DNA of 64,000 bases from contig JADJRD010000002.1 of the NCBI GenBank assembly GCA_016712405.1, positions 176,001-240,000 on the forward strand, read 5' to 3'. A program made the translations under genes and the position numbers. Below are positions 55,620 to 64,000 of the stretch, piece after piece. Within the stretch, counting starts at the first letter, position 1; each line of letters begins with the position of its first letter. The DNA is from Cellvibrio sp. (GTDB taxonomy: Bacteria; Pseudomonadota; Gammaproteobacteria; Pseudomonadales; Cellvibrionaceae). The notes under the pieces are model-generated. The model worked only from the letters and a program-made list of their open reading frames with translations, ran no database searches and was not told the origin of the DNA.

Positions 55620-56036
55620 ATGGTATTAATAATCAACGATGCAGTGGTGTTGTCAGAAGACGAAATTGAGTGCACCGCTATTTGTTCGCAGGGTTCTGGT
55701 GGACAAAATGTCAATAAAGTTTCTTCTGCAATCCATTTGCGTTTTGATATTCTGTCATCAACTTTGCCTGATTTTTATAAGCAGCGTTTGCTTGAGTTGC
55801 AAGATAAGCGGCTAACTAAAGATGGCATTATTATCATAAAAGCACAGCGTTTCAGAACCCAAGAAAAAAACCGTGAAGATGCTCTGCTACGTCTGGTTGA
55901 ATTAATTCGTAGTGCAACCCTCATTCAAAAATCGAGAAGACCTACTCGTCCGAGCAAAGCCGCCAAAGCGCGGCGTACTGACAGCAAAATTTTGCGCGGT
56001 AAAGTGAAATCATTGCGCGGGAAGGTTGATGTTTAG
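55620..56036 (+). CDS. arfB: Alternative ribosome-rescue factor ArfB (YaeJ)
   Basis: 138 residues, the family length. ArfB hydrolyses peptidyl-tRNA on ribosomes stalled at the 3' end of mRNAs. The catalytic GGQ motif is in QGSGGQNVNKV, and the basic tail (RRPTRPSKAAKARR to KSLRGKV) enters the empty mRNA channel. It starts six bases after the MFS stop, so it is probably co-transcribed. Confidence 0.93.
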   Translation: MVLIINDAVVLSEDEIECTAICSQGSGGQNVNKVSSAIHLRFDILSSTLPDFYKQRLLELQDKRLTKDGIIIIKAQRFRTQEKNREDALLRLVELIRSATLIQKSRRPTRPSKAAKARRTDSKILRGKVKSLRGKVDV

Positions 56037-56191
56037 TCAGGCTGTAACGATTACCAACAAAAACTTCAGGCGCTGACTTTTGCTGGCATTGGACTTGGGG
56101 TAGAGTGGCGTTCCGGTTTGCCGGGCAAATAAGCCGCCAACATAATTTCAGAAGGCGGATAAACGATTAATCAAGAGAAGAGGAAAGAGAT

Positions 56192-56713
56192 ATGGCGCGC
56201 GGTGTTAATAAAGTCATTTTGATTGGTAATGTTGGGCAAGATCCCGAAGTAAAGTACATGCCATCAGGCGGTGCAGTCACCAATATCAGTGTGGCGACCA
56301 GTGAAAGCTGGAAGGATAAAAACAGCGGTCAAATGCAGGAACGTACCGAATGGCATCGTGTGGTGATGTTCAATCGTTTAGGCGAAATCGCCGGTGAATT
56401 TTTACGCAAAGGCAGCAAGGTTTATATCGAGGGTTCTTTGCGTACTCGTAAATGGCAAGGGCAAGACGGTTCAGATCGTTACACCACTGAAATCGTTGCC
56501 GATCAAATGCAAATGTTGGATGGTCGTGGCGAAGGCGCCAATACGGGCGGCAATCAAGGTGGATACCAAGGTGGTTATGAGGCGCCACAAAATACGGGTG
56601 GCGGAAGGCCGGCCAGTAACAATCAGAATGCTGCCCCGCAGAATCAAGGTAACTATTCCAATCAAACTCCTCCGCCTTCAATGGATAGTTTTGATGACGA
56701 TATTCCGTTCTAA
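56192..56713 (+). CDS. ssb: Single-stranded DNA-binding protein
   Basis: 173 residues. An N-terminal OB-fold (ARGVNKVILIGNVGQDPEVKYM, then RTEWHRVVMFN) is followed by a Gly/Gln/Asn-rich flexible linker and the acidic tip MDSFDDDIPF, which recruits replication and repair partners. The protein coats single-stranded DNA as a tetramer. AAGAGAGG-type sequence precedes the ATG. A terminator follows directly. Confidence 0.96.
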   Translation: MARGVNKVILIGNVGQDPEVKYMPSGGAVTNISVATSESWKDKNSGQMQERTEWHRVVMFNRLGEIAGEFLRKGSKVYIEGSLRTRKWQGQDGSDRYTTEIVADQMQMLDGRGEGANTGGNQGGYQGGYEAPQNTGGGRPASNNQNAAPQNQGNYSNQTPPPSMDSFDDDIPF

Positions 56714-56722
56714 TTACAAACT

Positions 56723-56748
56723 AAAAGCCTCCATATGGGGGCTTTTTT
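56723..56748 (+). terminator. Intrinsic terminator after ssb
   Basis: AAAAGCC-CC / GG-GGCTTTTTT centred on ATAT, with six T, ten bases after the ssb stop. Confidence 0.85.
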
Positions 56749-56799
56749 GTAATCCAGTGTTCCAGGTTATCCGGGGCCAAGTTTTGTTCTTGTCTCGCC

Positions 56800-56829
56800 T
56801 GAACAAAACCTACTTCAACTCTGTATAAT
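56800..56829 (+). promoter_or_regulatory. Likely sigma-70 promoter of the rhodanese-grxC-secB operon
   Basis: TGAACA (56800-56805), an 18-bp spacer and a consensus TATAAT (56824-56829) lie about 70 bp before the GTG start. It follows the ssb terminator, so a new transcript is expected here. Confidence 0.55.
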
Positions 56830-56901
56830 CGGCGCTCCTTGCGGCCGGCTTGAAATTTCTTCTGTTGGCCCCACCTTGTCTTGACCACAGGAAGCTTATT
56901 C

Positions 56902-57321
56902 GTGAATTTTTTTGTTTTTATCGCCCAGGAGTGGATCCTGGTCAGTGTGTTGATTGTGTTGGTCTATTTGTATTACTGGCGAGAACGTACCAAGAGCGGA
57001 TTGCCCCTATCAGCTCACGAGGTCACGCTGTTGTTAAACAAAGATGCCGCCATAGTGGTGGATCTGCGCGAATCCGGGGACTTTCGTGCGGGGCATATAG
57101 TGAATTCGCTGAACATCCCTTACAGTCGAATCATTACTGACACCTCTGAATTATCATCGCATAAAGATAAAATTATCGTGTTGGTGGATAAGCTTGGGCA
57201 GCACGCGGGTGCTGCTGGCCGCAAACTGGATAAAGAGGGTTATCAGGTTCGTCGGTTAAGTGGTGGTATTTCCGAATGGCAGGCGCAAAATTTGCCCTTG
57301 GTAAAAGGCAAAAAGACCTAA
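56902..57321 (+). CDS. Membrane-anchored rhodanese-like protein without cysteine
   Basis: 139 residues: one N-terminal membrane segment (WILVSVLIVLVYLYYW) and a rhodanese-like domain (AIVVDLRESGDFRAGHI to GGISEWQAQNLPLV). The active-site loop reads VDKLGQHAG with no cysteine, and the whole protein has none, so sulfur transfer is not expected. It matches YibN-type proteins, which precede grxC and secB in many gammaproteobacteria. GTG at 56902 has AGGAAG seven bases upstream. It may be a scaffold or binding module at the inner membrane. Confidence 0.85.
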   Translation: MNFFVFIAQEWILVSVLIVLVYLYYWRERTKSGLPLSAHEVTLLLNKDAAIVVDLRESGDFRAGHIVNSLNIPYSRIITDTSELSSHKDKIIVLVDKLGQHAGAAGRKLDKEGYQVRRLSGGISEWQAQNLPLVKGKKT

Positions 57322-57356
57322 TAGGAAATGAGGTTGTTTTTGATGAGGTAGCTTCA

Positions 57357-57614
57357 ATGTCACGCGTAATTATGTATACCACGGCTATTTGCCCTTATTG
57401 CAATAACGCCAAAAAATTATTGCAGCAAAAGGGTGTGACATGGGAAGAAATTCGTGTTGACAGCCAACCAGGATTGCGTGAAGAAATGATAGAAAAGAGC
57501 GGTCAGCGTACAGTGCCGCAAATTTGGATAAATGATTTTCATGTGGGTGGATTTACTGATCTTTGGGCTTTGGATAAAGCTGGAAAATTAGATCCTCTGC
57601 TGAAGGCTCAATAA
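57357..57614 (+). CDS. grxC: Glutaredoxin 3
   Basis: 85 residues. It reduces disulfides and glutathione adducts with glutathione. The active site CPYC is in TTAICPYCNNAK, and the glutathione-binding TVPQIWIND (cis-proline) and GGFTDLWAL are present. The frame is open upstream, but ATG at 57357 has GAGGT at a good distance and gives the family N-terminus. It sits between the rhodanese-like gene and secB. Confidence 0.95.
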   Translation: MSRVIMYTTAICPYCNNAKKLLQQKGVTWEEIRVDSQPGLREEMIEKSGQRTVPQIWINDFHVGGFTDLWALDKAGKLDPLLKAQ

Positions 57615-57636
57615 TTTTTTTGATAACGAGATTTTT

Positions 57637-58134
57637 ATGACTGAAGAAAACAATCAGGCTGCATCTACAGCAGAAAATAGTCCGGCATTTGCTATTCAGC
57701 GAATTTATTTGAAAGATATTTCTTTTGAAACCCCCATGGGAATTGAGGCGTTTACTAAAGCTTATAAACCTGCAATTCAGCAAGATATGAATATTCAGGT
57801 AGCACCAGTGAGTGAGGGTTTATTTGAGGTGACTCTATTCTTAACCATCACCGCGCGTCTTGAAAATCGTGCTGTATTTTTGGTTGAAATTAAGCAAGCC
57901 GGTTTATTTGCTATTAACGGTGTTGAGCCCGGACAATTGACCCATCTGATTCACTCAGCCTGTCCTGAAATATTGTTCCCTTATGCGCGTGAAGCTATAG
58001 ATGGCATCATCACTCGCGGTGGATTTCCTCCTTTAATGTTGCCACCGATTAATTTCGATGCCATGTTTGCTCAGGCTGTTATGGCGGCAAAAGAACAGGC
58101 GGCTAAAGCAGAGTCCCCTGAAACTATCAACTAA
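57637..58134 (+). CDS. secB: Protein-export chaperone SecB
   Basis: 165 residues. SecB keeps preproteins unfolded and passes them to SecA. FAIQRIYLKDISFETP is the family N-terminus, and FPYAREAIDGIITRGGFPPLMLPPINF is the conserved helix region; the sequence is quoted here in two overlapping parts only as a guide to position (near residues 110-140). It is cytoplasmic and tetrameric. It follows grxC by 22 bp in the same operon. Confidence 0.96.
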   Translation: MTEENNQAASTAENSPAFAIQRIYLKDISFETPMGIEAFTKAYKPAIQQDMNIQVAPVSEGLFEVTLFLTITARLENRAVFLVEIKQAGLFAINGVEPGQLTHLIHSACPEILFPYAREAIDGIITRGGFPPLMLPPINFDAMFAQAVMAAKEQAAKAESPETIN

Positions 58135-58143
58135 GATTCGATC

Positions 58144-59118
58144 ATGTCATTTGATCAAACACAGATCGATTTGTTGGTAAAAAAAATACCGGATCTGTGT
58201 TTTGATCTAAATGTGGATTCGGCTTGGTTGCATGATCAAGATGTTCAGTCCTACTTAAACTTTTACAAGCTTCAGTTTCAATCAGACTTTCCCAAGTTAC
58301 GCCATGGCTTTGGTGCTATTCAGGCAAATGGCTTTCGTGTGGCTACACACTATTGGCTGCCAGAAAATCCCAAAGGCACATTGTTCATTATGCATGGTTA
58401 TTACGATCATTCGGGGTTGTTTACCAATGCGATTCGTTTGGGTTTGGAGCAAAATTTTGCTGTATTGATATTTGACTTGCCAGGTCATGGGCTGAGCGAC
58501 GGTGAAAAAATATCAATTGATTCATTTGATAATTATGGTGATGTGTTAAATAGCGTTTTGCTTTTTTCGCATAAATACTTGCCGCCGCCATTTTTGGCTT
58601 GGGGGCAGAGTACGGGTGGCGCAATTCTGTTAAATCATTTGTGGCGATATGAAAAAACGAAGCAATCTCCCGTGCAGTTTGCGAAACGTATTTTATTTGC
58701 GCCGTTGATATTGCCGCGCGATTGGAAAAAAGGTCGTCGCCTTTACTGGCTAATACATAAATTTATCAAACGCATTCATCGCAAGCCGTCAGAAAGCTCA
58801 CACGACAAAAATTTCTTAAATTTCGTTGATTCTCAAGACCCCCTACAAACTCATTATCTTTCCGTACCCTGGGTTGGTGCCATGAAAGCTTGGGATGAAC
58901 AATGCCAGCAATTTCCAGCCTTGGAAAATGAAATCTTGATCGTTCAGGGTTCGGGTGATCGAACAGTAGATTGGCAATACAATTTAAAACAATTAAAGCG
59001 CTTATTGCCCAATTCAACTATCGAGATGATCGAAGGCGCAGGCCATCAATTAATTAATGAAATGCCCGAATACAGACAAATCGCTTTTGCAAAAGTGGTT
59101 GATTATTTATCCAATTAA
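58144..59118 (+). CDS. Alpha/beta hydrolase of the monoacylglycerol lipase/lysophospholipase type
   Basis: 324 residues. HGYYDHSGLF is the oxyanion-hole loop, GQSTGG the nucleophile elbow (Ser), GDRTVDW the acid (Asp) and GAGHQLINE the His. FDLPGHGLSDG is the typical monoglyceride-lipase motif. No signal peptide is seen, so it is probably cytoplasmic. The gene starts nine bases after the secB stop and may share its transcript, but it has no known link to export. The substrate (lysophospholipid, monoglyceride or another ester) cannot be told from the sequence. Confidence 0.87.
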   Translation: MSFDQTQIDLLVKKIPDLCFDLNVDSAWLHDQDVQSYLNFYKLQFQSDFPKLRHGFGAIQANGFRVATHYWLPENPKGTLFIMHGYYDHSGLFTNAIRLGLEQNFAVLIFDLPGHGLSDGEKISIDSFDNYGDVLNSVLLFSHKYLPPPFLAWGQSTGGAILLNHLWRYEKTKQSPVQFAKRILFAPLILPRDWKKGRRLYWLIHKFIKRIHRKPSESSHDKNFLNFVDSQDPLQTHYLSVPWVGAMKAWDEQCQQFPALENEILIVQGSGDRTVDWQYNLKQLKRLLPNSTIEMIEGAGHQLINEMPEYRQIAFAKVVDYLSN

Positions 59119-59138
59119 TACGATTTAAGGGGAATATT

Positions 59139-60088
59139 TTGCAGCGTCAATTGAAAGATTATTTACTCATTTTAATCAAAGGGCTGTGTATGGGCGCTGC
59201 GGATGTGGTTCCTGGTGTTTCTGGAGGCACTATCGCATTTATCACAGGAATTTATGATGAGTGGTTAAATTCACTAAAGCGATGCACGCCAGCTGTGTTG
59301 TTGATGCTCAAACGTGACGGCATTAAAAAACTTGGGAATACATCAACGGCAATTTTTTGGTTGCACTTTTTGGTGGCATTTTAATTAGCTTGAAAACCTT
59401 TGCTGCTGTTGTTTTATTTGCTATGGATGCTTATCCCATATTGGTTTGGGCATTTTTCTCTGGCTTGGTGGCGGCCTCTATTTATTTATTGGTTCGTGAA
59501 CAGCGAGGATGGGGAGTTCTTGAATTCATAGGTTTATTATTTGGAACCGCATTCATTCTCACTATTTCTTATATGGCGCCATCGCAATTACCTGCACATG
59601 GTTGGATTTTGTTTTTAGGTGGCTTTGTTGCCATCTGCGCAATGATCCTTCCTGGAATTTCAGGTAGTTTTATTTTGTTGCTGGTTGGTTTGTATCCGGT
59701 ATTTTTGCAAGCCATCCATCATTTGGAAATCGTCAAATTATTATGGTTTGGTGCAGGTTGCATTACCGGGCTTGTAGTGTTTTCACGTTTTTTATTGTGG
59801 TTATTAAATTCGTATCATTCGCAAACACTTGCAGTATTAATTGGATTTTTAATTGGTTCTCTCAGCGTCACCTGGCCTTGGAAGCAATCATTGCTAACAA
59901 CGGTCGATAGCCATGGCAGAACAGTAGTGCTGCAGCAAGAAAATTTAAATCCGTTGAATTATTTGACGGTTACAGGTAATGAACCAGTGATTATATGGGC
60001 GATTGTCTGGGCATTAGTAGGTGTAGGATTGGTTGCGGGTGTTGAGCTGACGGCGAACTGGCTGAAGAAAAAACACTCTAAGGTGTGA
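59139..60088 (+). CDS. DUF368 family membrane protein, reading frame broken
   Basis: A polytopic membrane protein of about 316 residues once repaired. The N-terminal GAADVVPGVSGGTIAF is the DUF368 signature, and a second copy of the motif appears as CAMILPGISGSFILL. TTG at 59139 with AAGGGGAA upstream is the start. As written the frame stops at 59384 and resumes from about 59331. One extra A in the run 59325-59330 joins DGIKK to TWEYINGNFLVALFGG. Some DUF368 proteins are proposed undecaprenyl-phosphate transporters (PopT), so a role in envelope lipid-carrier recycling is possible. Confidence 0.78.
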
Positions 60089-60129
60089 GTTACACAGAAG
60101 GGCGCAATGCGCCCTCCATTCACAAAAAA

Positions 60130-61358
60130 TTAAAACAGCACGCGACAACGAATTGTTCCTGAAATTGCTTTTAGTTGTTCCAAAGCGGTCTCACTGTATT
60201 CACCGTTAATATCCACCACGACATAGCCAACTTTGTCATTGGTTTGTAAATATTGTGAGGCGATATTAATTTGGTTGTCGGAAAATATTTTGTTGATTGC
60301 AGACAAAATCCCGGGAACGTTGGCGTGAACGTGTAATAAGCGATGTGCATCTGGATGTCCTGGCAATGCCACTTCGGGAAAGTTGACTGAGCTGGTGGTG
60401 GTGCCATTGTCGGAATATTTAATTAATTTTTCAGCGACTTCCACACCGATATTTTCTTGCGCTTCCATTGTCGAGCCGCCGATATGCGGTGTCAAAAGTA
60501 CATTATCCAAACCGCGAAGCGGGCTGATGAATTCATCATCATTGGCTTTGGGTTCTTCGGGGAATACGTCGATGGCGGCACCGGATAAATGTTTGGTTTT
60601 GATGGCATTGGCTAATGCATCAATATCCACAACTGTTCCGCGTGATGCATTAATTAAAATTGCGCCTTTTTCATTAAGCCAATTTCACGTGCACTAATCA
60701 TATCTTGTGTCGATAGCGTCTCTGGTACGTGCAAACTCACAATGTCAGAGGTTTTTAATAAATCATCCAGTTCGCGAATTTGTGTGGCATTGCCTAAAGG
60801 TAATTTAGTGACCACATCAAAAAATTGCACTTTCATTCCCAAGCTTTCAGCCAATACACTGGTTTGACTGCCAATTGAACCGTAACCAATCAGGCCTAAA
60901 GTTTTGCCGCGAATTTCGTAAGAACCTATTGCTGATTTGTCCCAGCCTCCGCGATGGCAAACGGCATTTTTTTGCGGAATATTGCGCAACAATAAAATCG
61001 CTTCAGCAATGACTAGCTCTGCAACTGAGCGAGTATTTGAAAATGGTGCGTTGAAAACAGCAACGCCATATTCTTGCGCTGCTTTCAAATCGACTTGATT
61101 GGTGCCGATACAAAAGCAACCCGCTGCAATTAATTTGGGTGCGTTTTCAAATACGCGACGGGTCAATTGGGTGCGTGAACGTAAACCGACAAAATGGGCA
61201 TCTTGAATTTTCTGGATAAGCGCATCTTCATCCAAAGCTGTTTTCAAATATTCAATATTGGTGTAACCCTGTTGGTTGAGTGTATTAACTGCAGACTGAT
61301 GCACGCCCTCCAATAACAAAAATTTGATTTTGCTTTTATCTAACGAGGTTTTGCTCAT
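60130..61358 (-). CDS. serA: D-3-phosphoglycerate dehydrogenase SerA, reading frame broken
   Basis: First enzyme of serine synthesis, 409 residues once repaired. The NAD-binding motif is GLIGYGSIGSQ, the catalytic residues lie in NTRSVAELV (Arg) and LTPHIGGST (His), and a C-terminal ACT domain (HVHANVPGILSAINKIF) senses serine. As written, one frame stops just after GLMKKAQF and a second resumes at VVDIDALANAI. One extra T (plus strand) in 60667-60671 restores MKKGAILINASRGT. A broken serA would make the strain a serine auxotroph, so a sequencing error is the simpler view. ATG at 61358. Confidence 0.85.
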
Positions 61359-61473
61359 GGGAAACTCCTAAAGGTGGGGAATTCGCGGCACATCCAAGCT
61401 GGATGGCAAGGGCAGAGGGCCCTGAAAATGGCGCGCATCATACCACTAAGGCGCTGGTTTTTCTGCCTGTAAG

Positions 61474-62598
61474 CTAAGATCCAAAATACAGGGCACCCAA
61501 TATCTGTGGATGTTTTGCCCCAGTAACATTGCAGATATTGCCTGGCTTATTTTCCATGCGCCTGTAAGCCAGCCATGCAAATGCCATAGCTTCTATCCAT
61601 TGAGGGTCAATACCAAGTTTGGCCGTGGAAAAGACTGGGTTGGGGGCAAGTAAATACTCTAATCTACCCATTAATAATGGGTTAAATACACCTCCGCCGC
61701 AGACAAAAATTTCTTTATGGGTTGGGCTTAATTGGTTAATGGAGTTCGCAATAGTTATTGCGGTGAGTTCAAGCAGAGTTCGTTGAACATCAACTACCGC
61801 AACCATTTGATTGAGGCTTTCTAGTCGATGTTGCAGCCAAGATAAATTAAACATTTCCCGGCCGGTGCTTTTGGGTGGAGGTCGATGAAAAAAATCATCG
61901 GATAATAATAAATCCAACAAAGGCTTATTTAATTTCCCTTCGGTTGCCCAGGCGCCATTTCTATCAAATCCTTGCTGCAAATGTTGATAGATCCAAGCAT
62001 CCAATAGGACATTTCCTGGGCCTGTATCAAAGCCAATGACTTCAGATTCCAATTCTGATTGTGGCAGCCAGGTAATGTTTGCCATGCCGCCAATATTGAC
62101 TATGGCCCGATCGATTTTTTCAGTTGAAAAGACCGCTCGATGAAAGGCAGGAACCAAGGGGGCGCCCTGCCCGCCGGCGGCTATGTCGCGACGGCGAAAG
62201 TCCGCAACAGTTGTAATGCCGGTTTTTTCAGCAATGATATTGGGGTCGCCAATTTGTATCGTAAAAGGATGGGGGCTTGGAGATGGCCTATGACGAATGG
62301 TTTGCCCGTGGCTGCCAATTGCGATAATCAGTTTTGGTGAAATATGGGTAATTGACAATAACTCCAGCACGGCATTTGCAAACGCATTCCCTAGTTGATG
62401 ATCAAGATGTCCCAGTTGATCAATGCTCCCTTTTTGTGGGTCGGCAAGCTGATGAATTTGTTGCCTAAGTTCTGTTGAAATGGGTGTGCTGTGACTGGCG
62501 ATTAATTCGATTTTTGGATGGGTGCTGATCAGTGCCACATCAATTGCATCCGAACTGGTGCCGGACATAATGCCTATGTAAAAACCTGGGTCATTCAT
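61474..62598 (-). CDS. anmK: Anhydro-N-acetylmuramic acid kinase AnmK
   Basis: 374 residues. AnmK opens and phosphorylates 1,6-anhydroMurNAc released from old peptidoglycan, giving MurNAc 6-phosphate. YIGIMSGTSSDAIDVA is the N-terminal phosphate-binding block and VIGFDTGPGNVLLDAW lies in the second domain. The start ATG at 62598 overlaps the stop of the M23 peptidase gene (TGATG), so the two are coupled. With murU and amgK elsewhere in the window, this gives the cell two routes of MurNAc salvage. Confidence 0.95.
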   Translation of the reverse strand: MNDPGFYIGIMSGTSSDAIDVALISTHPKIELIASHSTPISTELRQQIHQLADPQKGSIDQLGHLDHQLGNAFANAVLELLSITHISPKLIIAIGSHGQTIRHRPSPSPHPFTIQIGDPNIIAEKTGITTVADFRRRDIAAGGQGAPLVPAFHRAVFSTEKIDRAIVNIGGMANITWLPQSELESEVIGFDTGPGNVLLDAWIYQHLQQGFDRNGAWATEGKLNKPLLDLLLSDDFFHRPPPKSTGREMFNLSWLQHRLESLNQMVAVVDVQRTLLELTAITIANSINQLSPTHKEIFVCGGGVFNPLLMGRLEYLLAPNPVFSTAKLGIDPQWIEAMAFAWLAYRRMENKPGNICNVTGAKHPQILGALYFGS

Positions 62599-63971
62599 CA
62601 ATGCAAGTTGTTTGAAGTCGGGGCGTCTGCCATGGCCAATTGCGAAGAGCCCAATTCATTTAATTTGGCTAGTAGGGGCAGAATGGTCGCATTGAAAAGC
62701 GCTATTTCTGATGGGTTTATGCCAGTTGCTTTAGGTAGCGGTACAGTCACTGGGTTGCGAACTTGTCCATTCATGTGAAATTCATAATGCAGGTGCGGGC
62801 CAGAGGCTAATCCAGTTGAACCCACATAACCGATCACGTCACCTTGGCTGACTTTGGTTCCCACTCGCATGCCCTTGGCAAATGCATTCATATGGCCATA
62901 CAAGGTTTCAATACCTTGACCGTGTTGAATCATGATGCAGTTGCCATAACCCCCTTTTCTACCGGCAAAACTAATTTTCCCATTGCCGGTTGAGCGTATA
63001 GGGGTGCCGCGTGCGGCCGCATAGTCTGTACCTTTGTGCGCGCGAATAATATGAAGTACTGGGTGTTTGCGATTCAAGCTGAAGTGAGAGCTGATACGTG
63101 CAAACTCAATGGGCGAACGTAAAAAGGCTTTGTGCATGCCTTTACCTTCTGGTGTGTAATAACTGGTATTGCCTTCTTTGTCGGTGTAGCGAACAGCTTT
63201 GTAGGTTTTATTGGTGTTGGTAAATTCAGCGGCAAGAATTTTTCCGGTACCAATCATTTTGCCGTCCAAATATAGCTCTTCGTACATGACTTTGAATGAG
63301 TCGCCTTTTTGAATATCCAAAGCAAAATCAATATCCCAGCCAAAAATATTTGCCATATCCATGGTCAATGCATTAGGAATGCCCGCGCGTTTTCCTGCCA
63401 TAAAGAGCGAGCTGGTGATGACGGCCTGATGGAAGGTTAACCGGGCGTCAGGTTGCAATTTGATTTTTTCGGTAGAAAAGGTTTTTTCGCTGGTACGAGT
63501 GAAGCTCACACTGTCCAGTTGATTGATTGAATATTTCAGGCCTTGTAATTTTCCTTCTTCAACTAAAAATGCCAGTCCTTGTCCTGGGCGAATTCTTCGT
63601 AAGTCTTTGGCATCAGGTGCTGTTTTGGTTAATTCGTAGATATCTTTATCATTAAGTCCAGCGCGACGAAAGAGAATTGAGAGGTTGTCGCCAGATTGGA
63701 TTTGATATTCTTGCCATTGGGGGCCTTGCGGTTCAATGACAGTTTGCTCGGCAACTGAGCTAATTTCCGGGATCTGAGTTGCGATTGGCTGATCAATAGT
63801 GACAAGTCCGGTGTCTTGAACTTGGGTTTCATCCGGTGAAAGTGAAACAAAAGAGATCAGCGCAGCGGTGAGTAAACTGGCGGCAACCAAGTGACGGCGA
63901 GGAATCCAAGAAAAGACAAGCTGTATAAATTGTCTATTAGGGTGGCTAGTCTTCGGCATTCTGGAGACCAT
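62598..63971 (-). CDS. M23 family murein endopeptidase with OapA/LysM-like N-terminus
   Basis: About 457 residues. One N-terminal membrane segment (HLVAASLLTAALISFVSL) is followed by a LysM-like OapA region (YQIQSGDNLSILFRRAGL) and a C-terminal lysostaphin-type peptidase. Zinc ligands fall in HKGTDYAA and HLHYEFHM, and a further His in LYGHM. It resembles MepM/YebA, which cut peptidoglycan cross-links to allow growth. In-frame ATGs at 63971 and 63959 differ by four residues and neither has a clear ribosome-binding site. It precedes anmK, as in Pseudomonas. Confidence 0.9.
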   Translation of the reverse strand: MVSRMPKTSHPNRQFIQLVFSWIPRRHLVAASLLTAALISFVSLSPDETQVQDTGLVTIDQPIATQIPEISSVAEQTVIEPQGPQWQEYQIQSGDNLSILFRRAGLNDKDIYELTKTAPDAKDLRRIRPGQGLAFLVEEGKLQGLKYSINQLDSVSFTRTSEKTFSTEKIKLQPDARLTFHQAVITSSLFMAGKRAGIPNALTMDMANIFGWDIDFALDIQKGDSFKVMYEELYLDGKMIGTGKILAAEFTNTNKTYKAVRYTDKEGNTSYYTPEGKGMHKAFLRSPIEFARISSHFSLNRKHPVLHIIRAHKGTDYAAARGTPIRSTGNGKISFAGRKGGYGNCIMIQHGQGIETLYGHMNAFAKGMRVGTKVSQGDVIGYVGSTGLASGPHLHYEFHMNGQVRNPVTVPLPKATGINPSEIALFNATILPLLAKLNELGSSQLAMADAPTSNNLH

Positions 63972-64000
63972 ACGTCAAAAATTAAAAAAGGATGAGACTT

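Noticed and set aside
60099..60115. AGGGCGC/GCGCCCT palindrome between DUF368 and serA as a terminator
   Set aside because: It has only a two-base loop and no clear T-tract on either strand, so termination is not supported.

Overview
The window is a chromosomal segment of a gammaproteobacterium that looks like Cellvibrio or a close relative (Cellvibrionaceae). Two things point there. First, the housekeeping gene order is Pseudomonas-like: cytochrome c4-dsbA opposite engB; rsmD opposite ftsY-ftsE-ftsX-rpoH; ubiE-ubiJ-ubiB; murU-amgK opposite lptD-surA-pdxA-ksgA-apaH; an MFS gene near ssb; rhodanese-grxC-secB; an M23 peptidase followed by anmK. Second, a xylan-utilisation locus includes a lipoprotein GH10 xylanase with a poly-serine linker, a trait typical of Cellvibrio secreted hydrolases. 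No tRNA, rRNA, prophage, insertion sequence or CRISPR array was recognised.

Layout. 0.1-22.4 kb: a diguanylate cyclase, envelope and redox genes (dsbA, cytochrome c4), engB, coaD, a possible small RNA, rsmD, ftsYEX, rpoH, trmB, an OmpA/OprF-type porin, a lipoprotein FKBP isomerase, an ABC-F ATPase, a three-gene sensory cluster (hybrid kinase, outer-membrane barrel, small PstS-like protein), and the ubiquinone operon with an extra small membrane-protein gene inside it. 22.5-23.0 kb: a small secreted protein with a phospholipase A2-like Cys-Cys-His-Asp motif. 23.1-38.8 kb: the xylan/xylose locus. On the minus strand it has a Nudix-type regulator, sugar transporter, GH10 xylanase, GH43, GH115 alpha-glucuronidase and mannonate dehydratase. 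On the plus strand it has xylB, xylA and a GH3 beta-xylosidase. 38.9-42.5 kb: an S41 lipoprotein peptidase and a BtuB-like TonB receptor. 42.7-64 kb: SPFH protein, cell-wall recycling (murU/amgK), LPS and outer-membrane assembly (lptD, surA), pdxA, ksgA, apaH, a second candidate RNA, a response regulator, a TrmH-type methyltransferase, an MFS transporter, arfB, ssb, the grxC/secB group, a hydrolase, a DUF368 protein, serA, anmK and an M23 peptidase.

The xylan genes form a plausible pathway. GH10 cuts xylan or its oligomers, GH115 removes glucuronate side chains, GH43 and GH3 release arabinose and xylose, the MFS carrier imports xylose, and XylA and XylB feed the pentose phosphate pathway. ManD handles mannonate made from glucuronate. 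An inverted repeat covers the -35 element of the likely xylB promoter next to the divergent Nudix regulator, so it is a natural candidate operator.

Five genes have broken reading frames (porin, response regulator C-terminus, MFS, DUF368, serA). All six breaks are repaired by adding one base to a homopolymer run, and each corrected length matches a full-length family member. This looks more like sequence error than gene decay. Several intergenic gaps hold palindromic repeats: a CCTCCCCCTT/AAGGGGGAGG family, and a perfect 31-bp inverted repeat between xylB and xylA.
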